A stretch of DNA of 64,000 bases from Macrocystis pyrifera (GCA_031763025.1 JASSKH010000012.1:3162001-3226000), one strand, 5' to 3'. Numbered from the stretch's first letter, positions 45,901-52,959 are shown. The notes: generated by a model not told the origin, from the letters alone. Translations and numbers: made by a program.

Positions 45901-46952
45901 GGCGTTTTTTTGCGTTTTTCGCCCGAGAAGGAGGGGGTGGGACGGGATGGGGGAGGGAGGAAGACTGTCAAGTCGACCAGTCCCATACTGCCGGTAGTGA
46001 ACCGCGGGGTTGTGTGAATAGGAAGGGGGGTTGAGTTATTCGCTGGGAAAGTTAGGGGGGAGGGATGGGGGGTGACCGCTGGGCTTGCTTGGGATTCAAC
46101 GTCTCTATTTTTTTTTTGTTGGTATTTGTTGTGGTATGTTTTGTCCATTCCTCGCCCCCCCCCCCCCCCCGCCCTAAACTACATGCGTGGTCTGTGTAGG
46201 TTGGGTTGGCGTTGGTTGGCGACGACGCTGTAAAACACGCCTCTCACTACGTGAGCTAGACAGCCAGGGTACCGTTTTTTTTTTTTTTTTTGGCGGTCAC
46301 CATGGCTGGCGGTCGAGTTAGATTCTTGTGCGGGGAGAACCTTCCCTGCGCACAAGGGGGATGGTCGTATCACGTAGTGTGTATATTGTAAGGCACCCAC
46401 GAGGCAGTTGCCTAGTAAACCCATTGCTGTCTCCGGCAGTGGCCATACCAGAAATTAAATCAATGTATTGACGCTGTCATCCATATGCAAGAAAATTCGC
46501 CTCTAAAGCGGTTCTTAGTAGGATGCTGCTCACCCTTCATGCGACTCGCCGGACACCTCACGGTGCTTCGCGCTTGGTGCAAGCAATGTCTGCCTGGTTT
46601 TTGAAAACCCGACGTGCTCCGTCCCAGCATTGTCGGGATGCGAGGGTCTATGGTCATACGACTACGGCCATGCATGACAATAAGAACCCCCCCCCCCCCC
46701 CCCCTCCTTCCTTGTTTTTTTTTGTGTTTCGTTTCGTTCCGCTCCTCTTGGTGCCCTTTCGTGGTTCGGTCTCCACAGGAGGTGGTGATCCACTACAACG
46801 GAAAAAGGGAGTTCGAGTTATTGGCCAGGGACTTCGGCGTGATGACGGACTTCAAGGCCGGGGTGCCCAGGACGGCCTACATGGGCGTAGTGTACCTCTG
46901 GGTTGGGAACACCAAGGTGTACTTAGCTCCTTACAGCCTTGAAGGTAGATAA
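29907..46952 (+). CDS. MGAT1: N-acetylglucosaminyltransferase I (GnT-I, GT13), multi-exon, 5' part incomplete
   Basis: GnT-I adds GlcNAc in beta-1,2 linkage from UDP-GlcNAc to the alpha-1,3 mannose arm of Man5GlcNAc2 on glycoproteins in the Golgi, the gateway to hybrid and complex N-glycans. Recognised exons are 29907-30020, 35925-36066, 37408-37520, 37597-37609 (microexon), 38129-38210, 39362-39471, 42623-42814, 43606-43668, 44826-44954 and 46779-46952. From 35925 on they join in frame to the stop. The joined protein shows the family order: PVIVSQDG, GYFKLSAHYKWAL, VIILEEDL (metal-binding EED where GnT-I usually has EDD), APDFFEYF, SAWNDNG, RTDFFPGLGW, YWDDWIREP, GRQFIRPEICRTYHFG, IKLNDEP, DLSYLEPEAF and GVPRTAYMGVV. 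A type II membrane anchor is encoded at the 5' end. Missing: the start codon, and the segment just before ADYLEKAL (usually a short V-rich strand ending in R). Introns range from 76 bases to about 5.9 kb, or less if a stem exon lies between. Identity of the family is near certain. Confidence 0.93.
32110..32178 (+). repeat. Degenerate telomere-like (TTAGGG) interstitial stretch
   Basis: 'ggtcagggtcagggtaagg' and then 'agggttagggttagagtcag' and 'ggttggggttaggt' read as decayed TTAGGG/TCAGGG units. The stretch is short (about 65 bases) and lies inside the long intron of the GnT-I gene, so it is not a chromosome end. Confidence 0.6.
32715..32916 (+). CDS. Possible GnT-I stem-region exon
   Basis: After a C-run (32640-32656) the acceptor 'agactcag' precedes 32715, and one frame stays open with mixed-composition codons (RESAEEAYPPSMMSREIPPT, RRSKKTRGSS, PMDVLSPLPPRDPAL). 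Candidate donors are at 32917 (AC|GTGGGA) and 32934. G-rich intron sequence and an inverted CT1 repeat follow, the arrangement seen after the confirmed exons. Pro/Ser/Arg-rich sequence suits the poorly conserved luminal stem. There is no homology support, and another frame is also open. Confidence 0.3.
33159..33690 (-). repeat. Poly-C-tailed repeat CT1, near full length
   Basis: In the minus orientation the C-tail appears as a G-run at 33159, followed by 'gtactcattttcatgcatgg', the Arg/cys-like low-complexity core and 'ggcggtcaccacgg...'. The far end, 'ggttggcctcggttggcg' on the minus strand, is reached near 33660. Full-length relatives are at 42879-43422, 43884-44386 and 46196-46704. Confidence 0.8.
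33715..34275 (+). repeat. G/T-only tract of about 560 bp
   Basis: The top strand is almost entirely T and G (motifs TTG, TTGTG, TGTTGTTG), with very few A or C. The arrangement is irregular, not a clean microsatellite. Four reading frames stay open through it only because stop codons need A; these Val/Cys/Leu or Thr/Asn/Gln/His frames are not genes. Confidence 0.9.
34280..34760 (+). repeat. Satellite of 'TCGTTCCNTGA' units
   Basis: Units of about 12-20 bp such as 'tcgttccatgatttcgttcc' and 'ctgaactcgttccatgaatt' repeat over about 470 bp with variation. An opposite-strand frame (NEFRERIQGT-type units) results from it. Confidence 0.8.
35036..35155 (+). repeat. Poly-C-tailed repeat CT2
   Basis: 'gttggaggtttctctattag', 'gagtaggaacggcgctccgt' and 'actaaggcaagcaacaagtg', then a C-run. 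Other copies: 30783-30900 (+), 44647-44768 (+), 39481-39625 (-), 45263-45350 (-). Each ends in a C-run (or starts with a G-run when inverted). Confidence 0.8.
35925..36066 (+). CDS. MGAT1: GnT-I exon: ADYLEKAL / VIVSQDG
   Basis: The acceptor is 'gtttgttgaag' and the donor AAG|GTGATT. One base completes the previous codon, then 47 codons in frame. It includes ADYLEKALGDVRKYHPG and MPVIVSQDGTHSEV, the first beta-strand/helix units of the GT13 fold; the plant family members have a very similar RADYLERT segment. The base pattern implies that the previous exon ends with two bases of an NNG codon, as Arg would. Confidence 0.9.
36470..36537 (-). tRNA. tRNA-like gene or tRNA-derived element, identity unresolved
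   Basis: Read on the minus strand it has a perfect 7-bp acceptor stem (CATGGTG/CACCATG), an A box TCGCTATAGCTTGG and a perfect B box GGTTCGACTCC in a 5-bp T stem (GTGGG/CCCAC). The length is 68 bases, short for a normal tRNA. An anticodon arm is not clear: 'ccg-gtccta-cgg' would put CCT near the loop, while 'ggcttcaaatc' gives a weak alternative. No T-run follows immediately on the minus strand. It is either a decayed tRNA or the head of a SINE, and sits inside a GnT-I intron in antisense. Confidence 0.5.
36806..36910. mobile_element. TA-MITE, intact copy
   Basis: TA|TTACGGGGGTCCATAGTTAA ... GGACCCCCGTAA|TA. The terminal inverted repeats are about 28 bases, the interior 'aaattttgttagtaaaaata', total 105 bp. 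Six or more other copies in the window also have TA on each side. Confidence 0.9.
37408..37520 (+). CDS. MGAT1: GnT-I exon: GYFKLSAHYKWAL
   Basis: The acceptor is 'ttgagcag' and the donor CCCAG|GTAGGC. The exon is phase 0 at the start and leaves two bases at the end. It encodes HIQHTPPPRENRGYFKLSAH and YKWALSP; the Y(F/Y)K(L/I)..HY(K/R)WAL segment is a strong GT13 signature. Confidence 0.9.
37597..37609 (+). CDS. MGAT1: GnT-I probable 13-base microexon
   Basis: The sequence TACGTGGGATTGG is bounded by a strong acceptor 'gatgctttttgcag' and a consensus donor GTAAGC. Direct splicing of the flanking exons (37520 to 38129) would break the frame, because two bases are left over and the next exon is phase 0. 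The 13 bases restore the frame exactly and add STWDW. The alternative is to skip it and use an acceptor 'gagttgttcag' to begin at 38149, which also keeps the frame but loses AFDELFR. Confidence 0.6.
37640..38095 (+). repeat. Pyrimidine-only satellite inside a GnT-I intron
   Basis: About 450 bp of 'ccgttcccattcccgt'-type hexamer-like units with almost no purine except G in CG and A in CCATTCC; it ends in a C-run at 38067-38082. It fills nearly the whole intron between 37610 and 38128. The 317-aa, 200-aa and 192-aa frames over it are artefacts of the repeat. Confidence 0.85.
38129..38210 (+). CDS. MGAT1: GnT-I exon: DELF / VIILEEDL metal-binding motif
   Basis: The acceptor is 'ccttggtgcag' and the donor CTATAG|GTGAGA. 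It begins in phase 0 and leaves one base. It encodes AFDELFRDDYNTALVNN and VIILEEDLSI. The acidic triplet corresponds to the EDD of GnT-I, which binds UDP-GlcNAc through Mn2+. Here the middle residue is E, as recalled for the related POMGnT1, while the last D is kept. Confidence 0.9.
38211..39361 (+). other. GnT-I intron with duplicated acceptor/exon edge
   Basis: Contains low-complexity TTTG repeats (38820-39050), a 38-base C-run and, at about 39165-39267, a degraded copy of the following exon's start. That copy reads 'gtgtcaattctctagtaccc', 'acaacgccagactctttcga' and 'gcgatggcgcccctgtagga', and carries an in-frame stop (tag). Confidence 0.75.
39362..39471 (+). CDS. MGAT1: GnT-I exon: APDFFEYF / SAWNDNG
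   Basis: The acceptor 'atttacacag' is the one that gives A-P-D (the start base comes from the previous exon); a second AG six bases later would drop AP. The donor is AAG|GTGGGG, phase 0. It encodes APDFFEYFSAMAPLLDADET and MAVSAWNDNGQAANVK. The SAWNDNG loop is nearly invariant in the family. Confidence 0.93.
39481..39900 (-). repeat. CT2 and CT1 repeats, inverted, right after a donor site
   Basis: Only nine bases after the donor at 39472 a G-run starts an inverted CT2 copy (39481-39625, 'gttgcttgccttaagtcatt'). An inverted partial CT1 copy follows (39658-39900, 'catgcatggccatagtag', 'ggcacgtcgggttttgcacc'). Confidence 0.75.
39995..40045. repeat. Poly-G tract of 51 bases
   Basis: The longest homopolymer in the window, inside a GnT-I intron, followed after one A by seven more G. 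The true length may differ because such runs are error-prone. Confidence 0.85.
40140..40770. repeat. GGGTC/CCCGA pentamer stretches related to the hAT-like element
   Basis: Two blocks (40150-40380 and 40617-40765) with 'cgggtcgggtc' runs and spacers like 'tttctcgcgagtcgggatgg'. 'acccgtgaagagcct' at 40367 resembles the element end. An M2-type MITE remnant follows (40785-40858). I did not find clean termini or target duplications. Confidence 0.6.
41260..41364. mobile_element. TA-MITE copy
   Basis: TA|TTACGGAGGACCATAG and CCCCCCGTAG|TA, in the orientation with 'aaaacctatatattttacct'. Confidence 0.8.
41669..42467. mobile_element. TA-MITE split by an LTR-like insertion
   Basis: The left part (41669-41701, TA|TTACGAGGGTCCATAG) and right part (42386-42467, ending TCCCCCGTAA|TA) make one normal MITE when joined through ATGGT, as seen by comparison with 22998-23075. 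Confidence 0.85.
41702..42385. mobile_element. Solo-LTR-like element, 684 bp, ATGGT target duplication
   Basis: Ends TGTTGATTG...CAATCAACA (TG...CA with a short inverted repeat) and is flanked by a 5-bp direct repeat ATGGT (41697-41701 and 42386-42390). The interrupted MITE gives an independent check of the borders. TG/CA ends with a 5-bp duplication and no internal coding sequence fit a solo long terminal repeat. A non-autonomous DNA element with 5-bp duplication is less likely. Confidence 0.8.
42623..42814 (+). CDS. MGAT1: GnT-I exon: RTDFFPGLGW / DDW / FIRPEICRTYHFG
   Basis: The acceptor is 'taccgcgtcag' and the donor AAG|GTGGGT; 64 codons, phase 0 at both ends. Key segments are DNEAVVRTDFFPGLGWML, QAYWDDWIREPPQRQGRQ and FIRPEICRTYHFGRK. 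The second D of the DDW segment corresponds to the catalytic base proposed for GnT-I. This is the most conserved exon of the gene. Confidence 0.96.
42879..43422 (-). repeat. Poly-C-tailed repeat CT1, full length, inverted
   Basis: Starts with a 32-base G-run 64 bases after the donor at 42815, continues 'gtactcactatcatgcatgg', and ends at the 'aggttgggttggcgtcggtt' end (minus strand) near 43400, followed by another G-rich stretch. Confidence 0.85.
43606..43668 (+). CDS. MGAT1: GnT-I exon: NQFGSHLESIKLNDEP
   Basis: The acceptor is 'tatgctgccag' and the donor CCC|GTGAGT; 21 codons, phase 0. It encodes GGASNNQFGSHLESIKLNDE and P, matching the G.S..QF...L..IKLN segment that follows the YHFG motif in GnT-I. 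Confidence 0.92.
43884..44386 (+). repeat. Poly-C-tailed repeat CT1, full length
   Basis: Runs from 'gttggcatcggttggcgacg' through a T-run, 'ctggcggtcgagttagatca' and 'ctgtctctggaagtggccac' to 'ctacggccacgaacgataat' and a 19-base C-run. Followed at 44405-44540 by a two-copy unit around 'atgaccgaagccaacaga'. Confidence 0.85.
44647..44768 (+). repeat. Poly-C-tailed repeat CT2, upstream of an acceptor
   Basis: 'ttgttggaggtgtctctaat' to 'ggcaaacaaaaaatgagccg', then an 18-base C-run (44751-44768). The next exon starts 57 bases later at 44826. Confidence 0.8.
44826..44954 (+). CDS. MGAT1: GnT-I exon: DLSYLEPEAF
   Basis: The acceptor is 'tctgctgtccag' and the donor CCG|GTAAGC; 43 codons, phase 0. 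It encodes VPFREMDLSYLEPEAFSNWF and a less conserved tail (VKKAPSASVAAVKSANPMPP). The DLSYL segment is characteristic. The last ~50 bases plus donor are the source of the degraded copies at 45050-46060. Confidence 0.92.
45050..46060 (+). repeat. Array of degraded copies of the preceding exon's 3' edge and donor
   Basis: The parent ends 'gcgaaccccatgccaccg|gtaagcaaagc'. Copies: 45050-45143 ('cgacgagccccatggcgccg|gtaagc'), 45155-45260 ('gtaaagtcgacgagccccat' with the donor mutated to 'gggaag'), 45356-45475 ('tcgacaagccccatggcacc|gtaagc'), 45545-45595 and 45890-46060 ('tcgaccagtcccatactgcc|ggtagt'). Each is followed by 'ggaaggggatggcgttatgc'-type intron sequence and a G-rich stretch. The exon part is not kept in frame, so these are not used exons as far as I can see. 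Confidence 0.85.
45616..45721. mobile_element. TA-MITE copy
   Basis: TA|TTACGGGGGACCGTAG and GGACCCCCGTAA|TA, within the array of exon-edge copies in the last GnT-I intron. Confidence 0.85.
46196..46704 (+). repeat. Poly-C-tailed repeat CT1, full length, before the last exon
   Basis: From 'gtaggttgggttggcgttgg' to 'catgcatgacaataagaacc' and an 18-base C-run; the acceptor of the last exon is 74 bases further on. A C-run also precedes it (46157-46170). Confidence 0.85.
46779..46952 (+). CDS. MGAT1: GnT-I last exon: GVPRTAYMGVV, C-terminus
   Basis: The acceptor is 'cggtctccacag', phase 0; stop TAA at 46950-46952. It encodes EVVIHYNGKREFELLARDFG, VMTDFKAGVPRTAYMGVVY and LWVGNTKVYLAPYSLEGR. It matches the C-terminal domain of GnT-I (E(F/L)..(A)..(F/L)G...D.K.GVPR..Y.G(V/I)V). 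The protein ends at about the usual position for the family. Confidence 0.95.
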   Translation, partial: EVVIHYNGKREFELLARDFGVMTDFKAGVPRTAYMGVVYLWVGNTKVYLAPYSLEGR

Positions 46953-49900
46953 GAGAAGGGCGGGGGGGGGTGGGCAGGGGGTGTTGGGCGTACATGTTCT
47001 TACTGCCCGATACCTGATATTTAATAACGTCACGAGGGAAGAAAGTGCTGAACTCTTTTGCTTTCGATAAAAAGTGAAGGCAATTCACCGTAGTGGCGAG
47101 GACAGAGGGGAGGAACGCCCGCGACATACGCGACCCCAGGTCTGAGCTACGAAGGGGAGGGGGTTATAGAAGTAGGGCACCAGATGATAAATGTGGGCCG
47201 GGGGAAAGCCAAAAACCCAACAGGATTGCCGACGCACGGAGGGTACGAAGTATTGTGACATTTTTCGTCCGCGTTCTTGCCGGCATTAAATAAACGAAGG
47301 AAGAGGAAACTTCTGCTGTATTCGCACACAGTAGTGTGGGGAGGAAGGCGGGAGCGGGGAACGTGTGTGGGGGGGTTTCGGTTTCGTGTGGTTGCGAGTG
47401 TCTGTTTAGCACCTGGTAGGCTATATATTCTGGAGGTACCCGGGTACCTACGTGTACCCGAGTATTACCTGGATACCTGCCCGAGTATAACCCGGGTACC
47501 CAAACGAGTATTACCCAAGTACCCCCCCAAGTATGACAAGCACAAACAGGTGTGGCATCCGGGTACCTACTCGAGTATTTGCCCTACGTTACACAGCCTT
47601 GTATGCCGCGCTTGTCGTTTTTTCTTTCCGCGTTAGGGCAAAAGCAGTCCTGCTGCTCGGGTGTTTTTGTGGTTTATTGTCGATATACACCATGAACTAC
47701 GGCGGAGCCGGTCCATCTCGTAACCCGAGTGAGATGTCTTCAGGCACGTGGGCGCAGCAGCTATAGACGAGCGCTATGTCGGACCCTCCTTCATATATTG
47801 GAGGTGTTTCGGTCCAGAAATACCGAGGAGGCGTGGACGTGTGTGCTGATTTTCTTCTTTTCTCGATTTAGTTCTAGTCATGTCTCGTTTTTTTTTTCTT
47901 TCCCTGTTGGCGATCTTTCCGGAGGCGAGCTTCGTTGCGGGTAGTGCCCCTTGGTGGCTCCTGCGCGTGAAGAACCAGCGCATTTTTGACGAAAATACCA
48001 ACGAACGCATGGATTCTGGATTCATGGTCCATGAATGGTCCGGTTTTCGTGAAGGATGAACGGATGGATCGATCGTCATGTTTTGTTTTTTTCGCGTCAC
48101 GCATTTTTATTTTTCTTCGCGAACTTTTGTAGGAGTAGTACAAGCGGCGGGGAGGATTGACGATTCACGGTTTTTGATTGATAACCGCACGTTGCACTCG
48201 GCGTGTAGAGGCCATGTACGTACGTAGGGCGATCGGCACTTCTCCAGCGCCCAGAGACACTATTTGCTGGTCGCTGTGTGCTATTTCTGATACATCGTTT
48301 TTCGAATGTTTGTTTTCGTATCTGTTGTTCATTTCGTTTTCGATTTCTTTTTCGAATCTGATATCGGTTTCGTTTGTGGTAATTTTGTCGATTTCATGTT
48401 TGATTCCGTTTCCGAGCATGCAATGGATTCCAATTTTTCAATTTCCGTGTCCATCTCTCTTCCTGAGTTGTGTGTGTGTCTCAGCGTTCGTCTGCGGCGC
48501 GTTGTGTGGGTATATAGCAGGAACGCATCGATATTTTGCAATTTTGTTTTTCATGTTTTGTGGCGCCGAAAAAATATCTACTGTACGTTTTTTTTTCTAT
48601 AGAGATCATTTTGCTATTTCTGACTGGTTGTTTTCTGGGTGGCGATAGGTTGTCTACGCCTCTATAGGAGCATTTCGTTATTTCTGGCTCGTGGGCCTAC
48701 GGGTGATACTCAATAAACCATGAGCGTTACGTAGGAGAAAGTGGGTCGCGCCCTGCTGCTTCGGGAGGGTCACTGTAATACGCGTGTGTAGGTATACCGT
48801 ATATCATAGCTACAATAGACGTTTGGGAGGATCCCTACGCACGACTACTCTTTTGCACCACCTATAGTAAGTACGGTAGAAGTGGTCTGTATAGTGCCGA
48901 TATGTATACGCCAGCCAATAATAGCGGCACTATTTGCAACCGGCTCTACGGCGCATATTGCCACACTGGTGAATCCCGTCTGTGCCAAGTGATTCCACAG
49001 GCGCCATAGCGAGCAACCGGCAGTGTAGAGGGACCACTTCTACTGTATTACAGCACCGATCCTCTCCTAAAAAACCTAGGGGTATCGGACCGGGCTCTTT
49101 TCGACGCGAGTGGACGAGGGAAGAAAGTGCTGAACCCTTCTCGCGATAAAAAATACATGCAAGGTGCGCACTGTAGTAGGGGGGGGTGGGGGAGAAGGGC
49201 CTTCTATGTCCAGGAGGGAGAGAGAAAAAAGAATGGCGGAGACAATAGATGAGATGAAACAAAAAAAAGGACGATATCTAATTCGAAAGGGGGTGTGTTC
49301 CGCACTTAACGTGCGCATATTGACCGCTCATGACCCCCCCCCCCCCCCCCCTCACCCCCCCCCGTAAACCTGAGGTCGAGGGCATCTTGAGGGGCTATTT
49401 TCGATGAGATAGTCGGTAAGGTGTATCACTGTTACCACTCTGGCTTTCGCTACGACAGGGGGTAGGGGCAGCACATTTTTTTTTTCTGAGCCTGCCGTGG
49501 CCTTAAGGAACCCCGTGTACCAGGTATGGCGTATAAGATACCAGGTATGGCGCATTCCACAGTAAAGGTACACCATTTTGTTTCTGAGGCTCCCCGCTTG
49601 AGGAGCTCTTACACCTCACCCAAAAACTGACTTCGAGAAAAATCAACGTGCAATGGTTGATAAACCTCATGGACTAGGAAAACAAATATACTTTTGCGGA
49701 AGAAAAATGGAGTTCAGACGATTTTAGGTTAAGAGCCTTGCCAATTCAGGTTTGTTTTTGCACAAAATGTGCTACTTCTATCGTAGCACGCGTCGTATCC
49801 CCTTAGCCAACCAGAGTGTGCAAATAGCTGCCTGAGGAAGATTCAGTTGTCAGCAGGTGTCCTCTATAGGACCATCCCATGGCCCAGGTGTAGAACACAA

Positions 49901-50690
49901 CCAACCACAAATAACATACCAGGTATAGTGCAACACTAGCAGAGAGATACCGGGCACAGTATGTGGTAGTGATTCCTCAGTTGAGGATCTCGTCGGCGAG
50001 AAAGCAATCGTTCAACAACAGCAGTGCTGGTATAGATATTCCTCGTACTTCTCTCGTCTCTCTTAGCATCATACTGTGGGCCGGATACAAAAAACTGTTT
50101 GGACTCTGATTTCGATGATGAAACGATGATATTGTTTGTATGCGTCATGCGTACGACCGTTCTCTTTATTCACTCCGTTCGACCTCAGTACTCGCAGTAG
50201 AAGCAGCAGAACAAGTGGAACATAATTTTGCAGACCGGCGCGGAAAGCGACTTCTCCCCGATCTTGCCGAGCAGAACACCACCAATCCGTGATGGGAAGC
50301 GGCGGGTGAGACATGTGAAACCATCGCCGCGAGAGCGTGGCTTGCTCGAGGCTGGATGATTCAACGACGGTAAAAACAACACATTCAAATAACTGGTTGG
50401 AAAAGACGGAGCTGTCAGTTCTTCGAAGATTTGAGCGAAGAAAATGACTTACATGCCCGGGAGTACAACCTGGAACCAGCTCGTCCAGAAAAATTCGTGG
50501 AGGATAACTTATTGTTATTGCCCTCGATGAAATGCATTCGAGCGCTGTTCTCAGTGTGCTTGTTTTTTTCGTGAGGTCGCAGTTGGAGTTAGTGAGAGTG
50601 TCGAGAGAAACCAGTCGGCACCGGGCACAGACGACACCCCAGCAGGCGGGGTTTGGCTCAGACTGAGCATCTGCTTTTTTTCCTTGCAAA
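46953..50690. other. Downstream of GnT-I, mostly unassigned
   Basis: Positions 47430-47590 repeat 'gggtacccgagtatta'-type units. T/C-rich 'tttcgatttctttttcg' sequence at 48290-48430 gives spurious hydrophobic frames. 49105-49180 is a copy of the 10365-10540 family end, and 49337-49364 is C-rich. A 210-codon minus frame (50069-50701) shows no domain. Candidate short exons are listed separately. Confidence 0.45.
47693..47767 (+). CDS. Possible first exon, unrecognised
   Basis: It starts MNYGGAGPSRNPSEMSSGTW and reaches TAG at 47765; a donor-like AC|GTGGGC lies at about 47749. The Gly/Pro/Ser/Asn composition is similar to that of the candidate at 50700-50908. There is no homology evidence. Confidence 0.2.
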
Positions 50691-50699
50691 ACCAAGAGC

Positions 50700-50908
50700 A
50701 AAAGGCTCGCGCTTCGCGCTCACGCGCCTGATTAATCCGAACGGTTACTATACTACGGGACAGAGTGGTATGCCAGTACAGCCGTACGATGGCACGGCGG
50801 GAAAAGGACGCCCCACCCCTCAACAGCCACCAATAGGTTCCGGTTTGCCTGGACCACGCGGCGGTAGTGTATACGGGAAACCACGTCTGCCGATATCTGT
50901 ATACTAGG
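50700..50908 (+). CDS. Possible exon of a Gly/Pro/Gln-rich protein
   Basis: After 'ttttttttccttgcaaaaccaag' the frame reads KGSRFALTRLINPNGYYTTG, QSGMPVQPYDGTAGKGRP and TPQQPPIGSGLPGPRGGSVY, ending at TAG (50906-50908). The composition is that of a disordered linker and unlike the surrounding random frames. A donor GTATAC could remove the stop. No partner exon was identified, and the opposite strand is also open. Confidence 0.35.
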
Positions 50909-51129
50909 TATCGCAAAATGTCTTCCCTCACTTCTAGGAGCCCAAGGCTCACGGATCCCGTTTCGAGTGACGATAGAAGCCGGGAGCCTACCCGTCCCTA
51001 CGTACGGAAAGACGCACTCCTCATACGAAGCATGCTATCATAACGGCATGTAGAGTCCAGGCGGTGGTGGGTCAGTCGGTACAGTTTGCAATAAATAATT
51101 AAAAAAAAAATCTGAAGTCGGGCAGACGA

Positions 51130-52900
51130 AATAGACGACGGTAAAAAAGTGATCGACAGACGAATAGACAGAATATGTCTGTACCACACAGAGGATCGCA
51201 AAATAAAAGCGAACTATAATGTCCCCAACAAGCAGTTACAAAGTGATCGACCGACGAACGAATGGACAGAAGATGCCTGAAACCACACAGAGAATCGCAA
51301 AATGAAAGCGAATTATACTTTTTCGTGTTGTTGGCCGTGGTGGTTCACCAGACTCTTTCACAGCCTATTTATTACTACTGTAGAAGAGTGGGAATGACGA
51401 ACGTGACAAATCCACAGCGGCACAGTGGTCTGCTGCGGAGTTTCTTGATATCTATTGCGCTTGTACGCACGACGGTTACAAAGTAATCGACTTCGTACTG
51501 GGCGGAAATATGGGATATTCGTCGTTTGTTTTTGTTTTTTAGTGTGTGAAATAAACACAATTAATTGCGCGGATACATACGACCGCCTACGTAGATGTTC
51601 GTTCGTGTTGGTTCAGCACAATACAGAATACCTGGTAATCCGTATTCGCCCAGCATGATGCATCGCAGATATTACTACAGCAGGTATTACTGAGGTCGTT
51701 TCTGGGCATTCTATTTTCATATTGTGGCATCCTTGCCCAGCAAAAACGCACAGCACACGGCATATAGCTCTACAGCAGCATGCAGGAGGAGCAGCCACAC
51801 AGCTCTGCAGCAACAGCGCATGTATAGCACCACCATACAATTCGAACCTTCAACCTAAGTACAACCCGCCTCTCGGTGGCACACAAACATGAACGGGGAT
51901 AAGAGATCCCCAACAAGCGGTCAGAGAGCTGACGACGCTCTGTTGGCCACGGAAAAACATGTCGGTTGTTTCCTACAACAAGGTAATCGACGGATCGACA
52001 AAAGATCTCTGTATGGCGAATTATTACAGATCCCCAACAAGCAGTCCCGCAACAACAGGATTTCCGATGTATTTTCAACGGCGGGGATATTAGAGCACCG
52101 AAATATGCGACGAGGATCGCATAAGTGAAGAAAACATGACACGGAGGAGGCGCACAAACATGAACGGGGTTAAAAGATCCCTAACAAGAGGTCAGAGAAC
52201 TGACGACGCTCTGTTGGCCAATGAAAAACATGTCGCTTGTTACTAACTGGTACAAGGTGATGACACAGATTGACAAGAGATCTCTGTACCACAAAATATT
52301 AGATCTAAGAGATCCCTCAACGAATGCTCTTGCGTACTTATGGTGGTGTTGCTCGCCGCGCGCTCGCATGCTCTTGTGTACTAGTCGTGTTGGAACAGCA
52401 GTATATTATATGTACTCTCGTTCCTGCTCTGTCGCCCTGAAGGCGTATGCTCTTGCGTAGTTGACGTATTTTCAAAAGCAGGGTTATTAGAGTACCGCAA
52501 TATGCGACGAGGATGCTCTGTCGCCCTCAAGGAACGCCCTTGTGTACTTGCGGTGTTGCTCGTCGCGTGCTCGTACGCTCTTGTGTACTTGTCGTGTTGG
52601 AACAGCAGTATAGTATATATACTCGTTCTTGCTCTGTCGCCCTGAAGGCATATACTCTTGTGCACTTGCTGCCATCGCTCGCCATATTATAAAGAGATCC
52701 CCAACAAGCGTTTTGGTACAGCAGTTATGATATCCAACGAACGATGACATGCTCTTGTGTACTTGTGGTGTTGGTGCAGCAGTTTGAAGTCTATACATTG
52801 CGTGTTCTTGTGCACTTGCGGTGTTTGTACAGCAGCATAGCCCTGAAGGCATATGCTTTTGTGCACTTGACGCTCTGCCATCGTCGCTCGTCGCGCGCTC
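51130..52900. repeat. Direct repeats and 'ctcttgtgtacttg' satellite
   Basis: 'gtgatcgacagacgaat' to 'agagaatcgcaaaatgaaag' occurs twice (51150-51215 and 51243-51312). 'aacatgaacggggataagag' blocks occur at 51888 and 52158. From 52325 to 52870, units with 'ctcttgtgtacttg(t/c)ggtgttgg' and 'agcagtatagtatatatact' repeat at roughly 60-130 bp spacing. Frames of up to 172 aa on the minus strand (KYTRA, VHKS units) follow the repeat and are not genes. Confidence 0.65.
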
Positions 52901-52959
52901 GCATTGTATCGTACGATTTAAGATATTGTATGGAAATTGTACGACGGTACGGTTTGATA

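Noticed and set aside
50069..50701. 210-aa minus-strand frame
   Set aside because: No recognisable domain, no supporting splice series, and it competes with a more protein-like frame on the plus strand nearby; left as unassigned.
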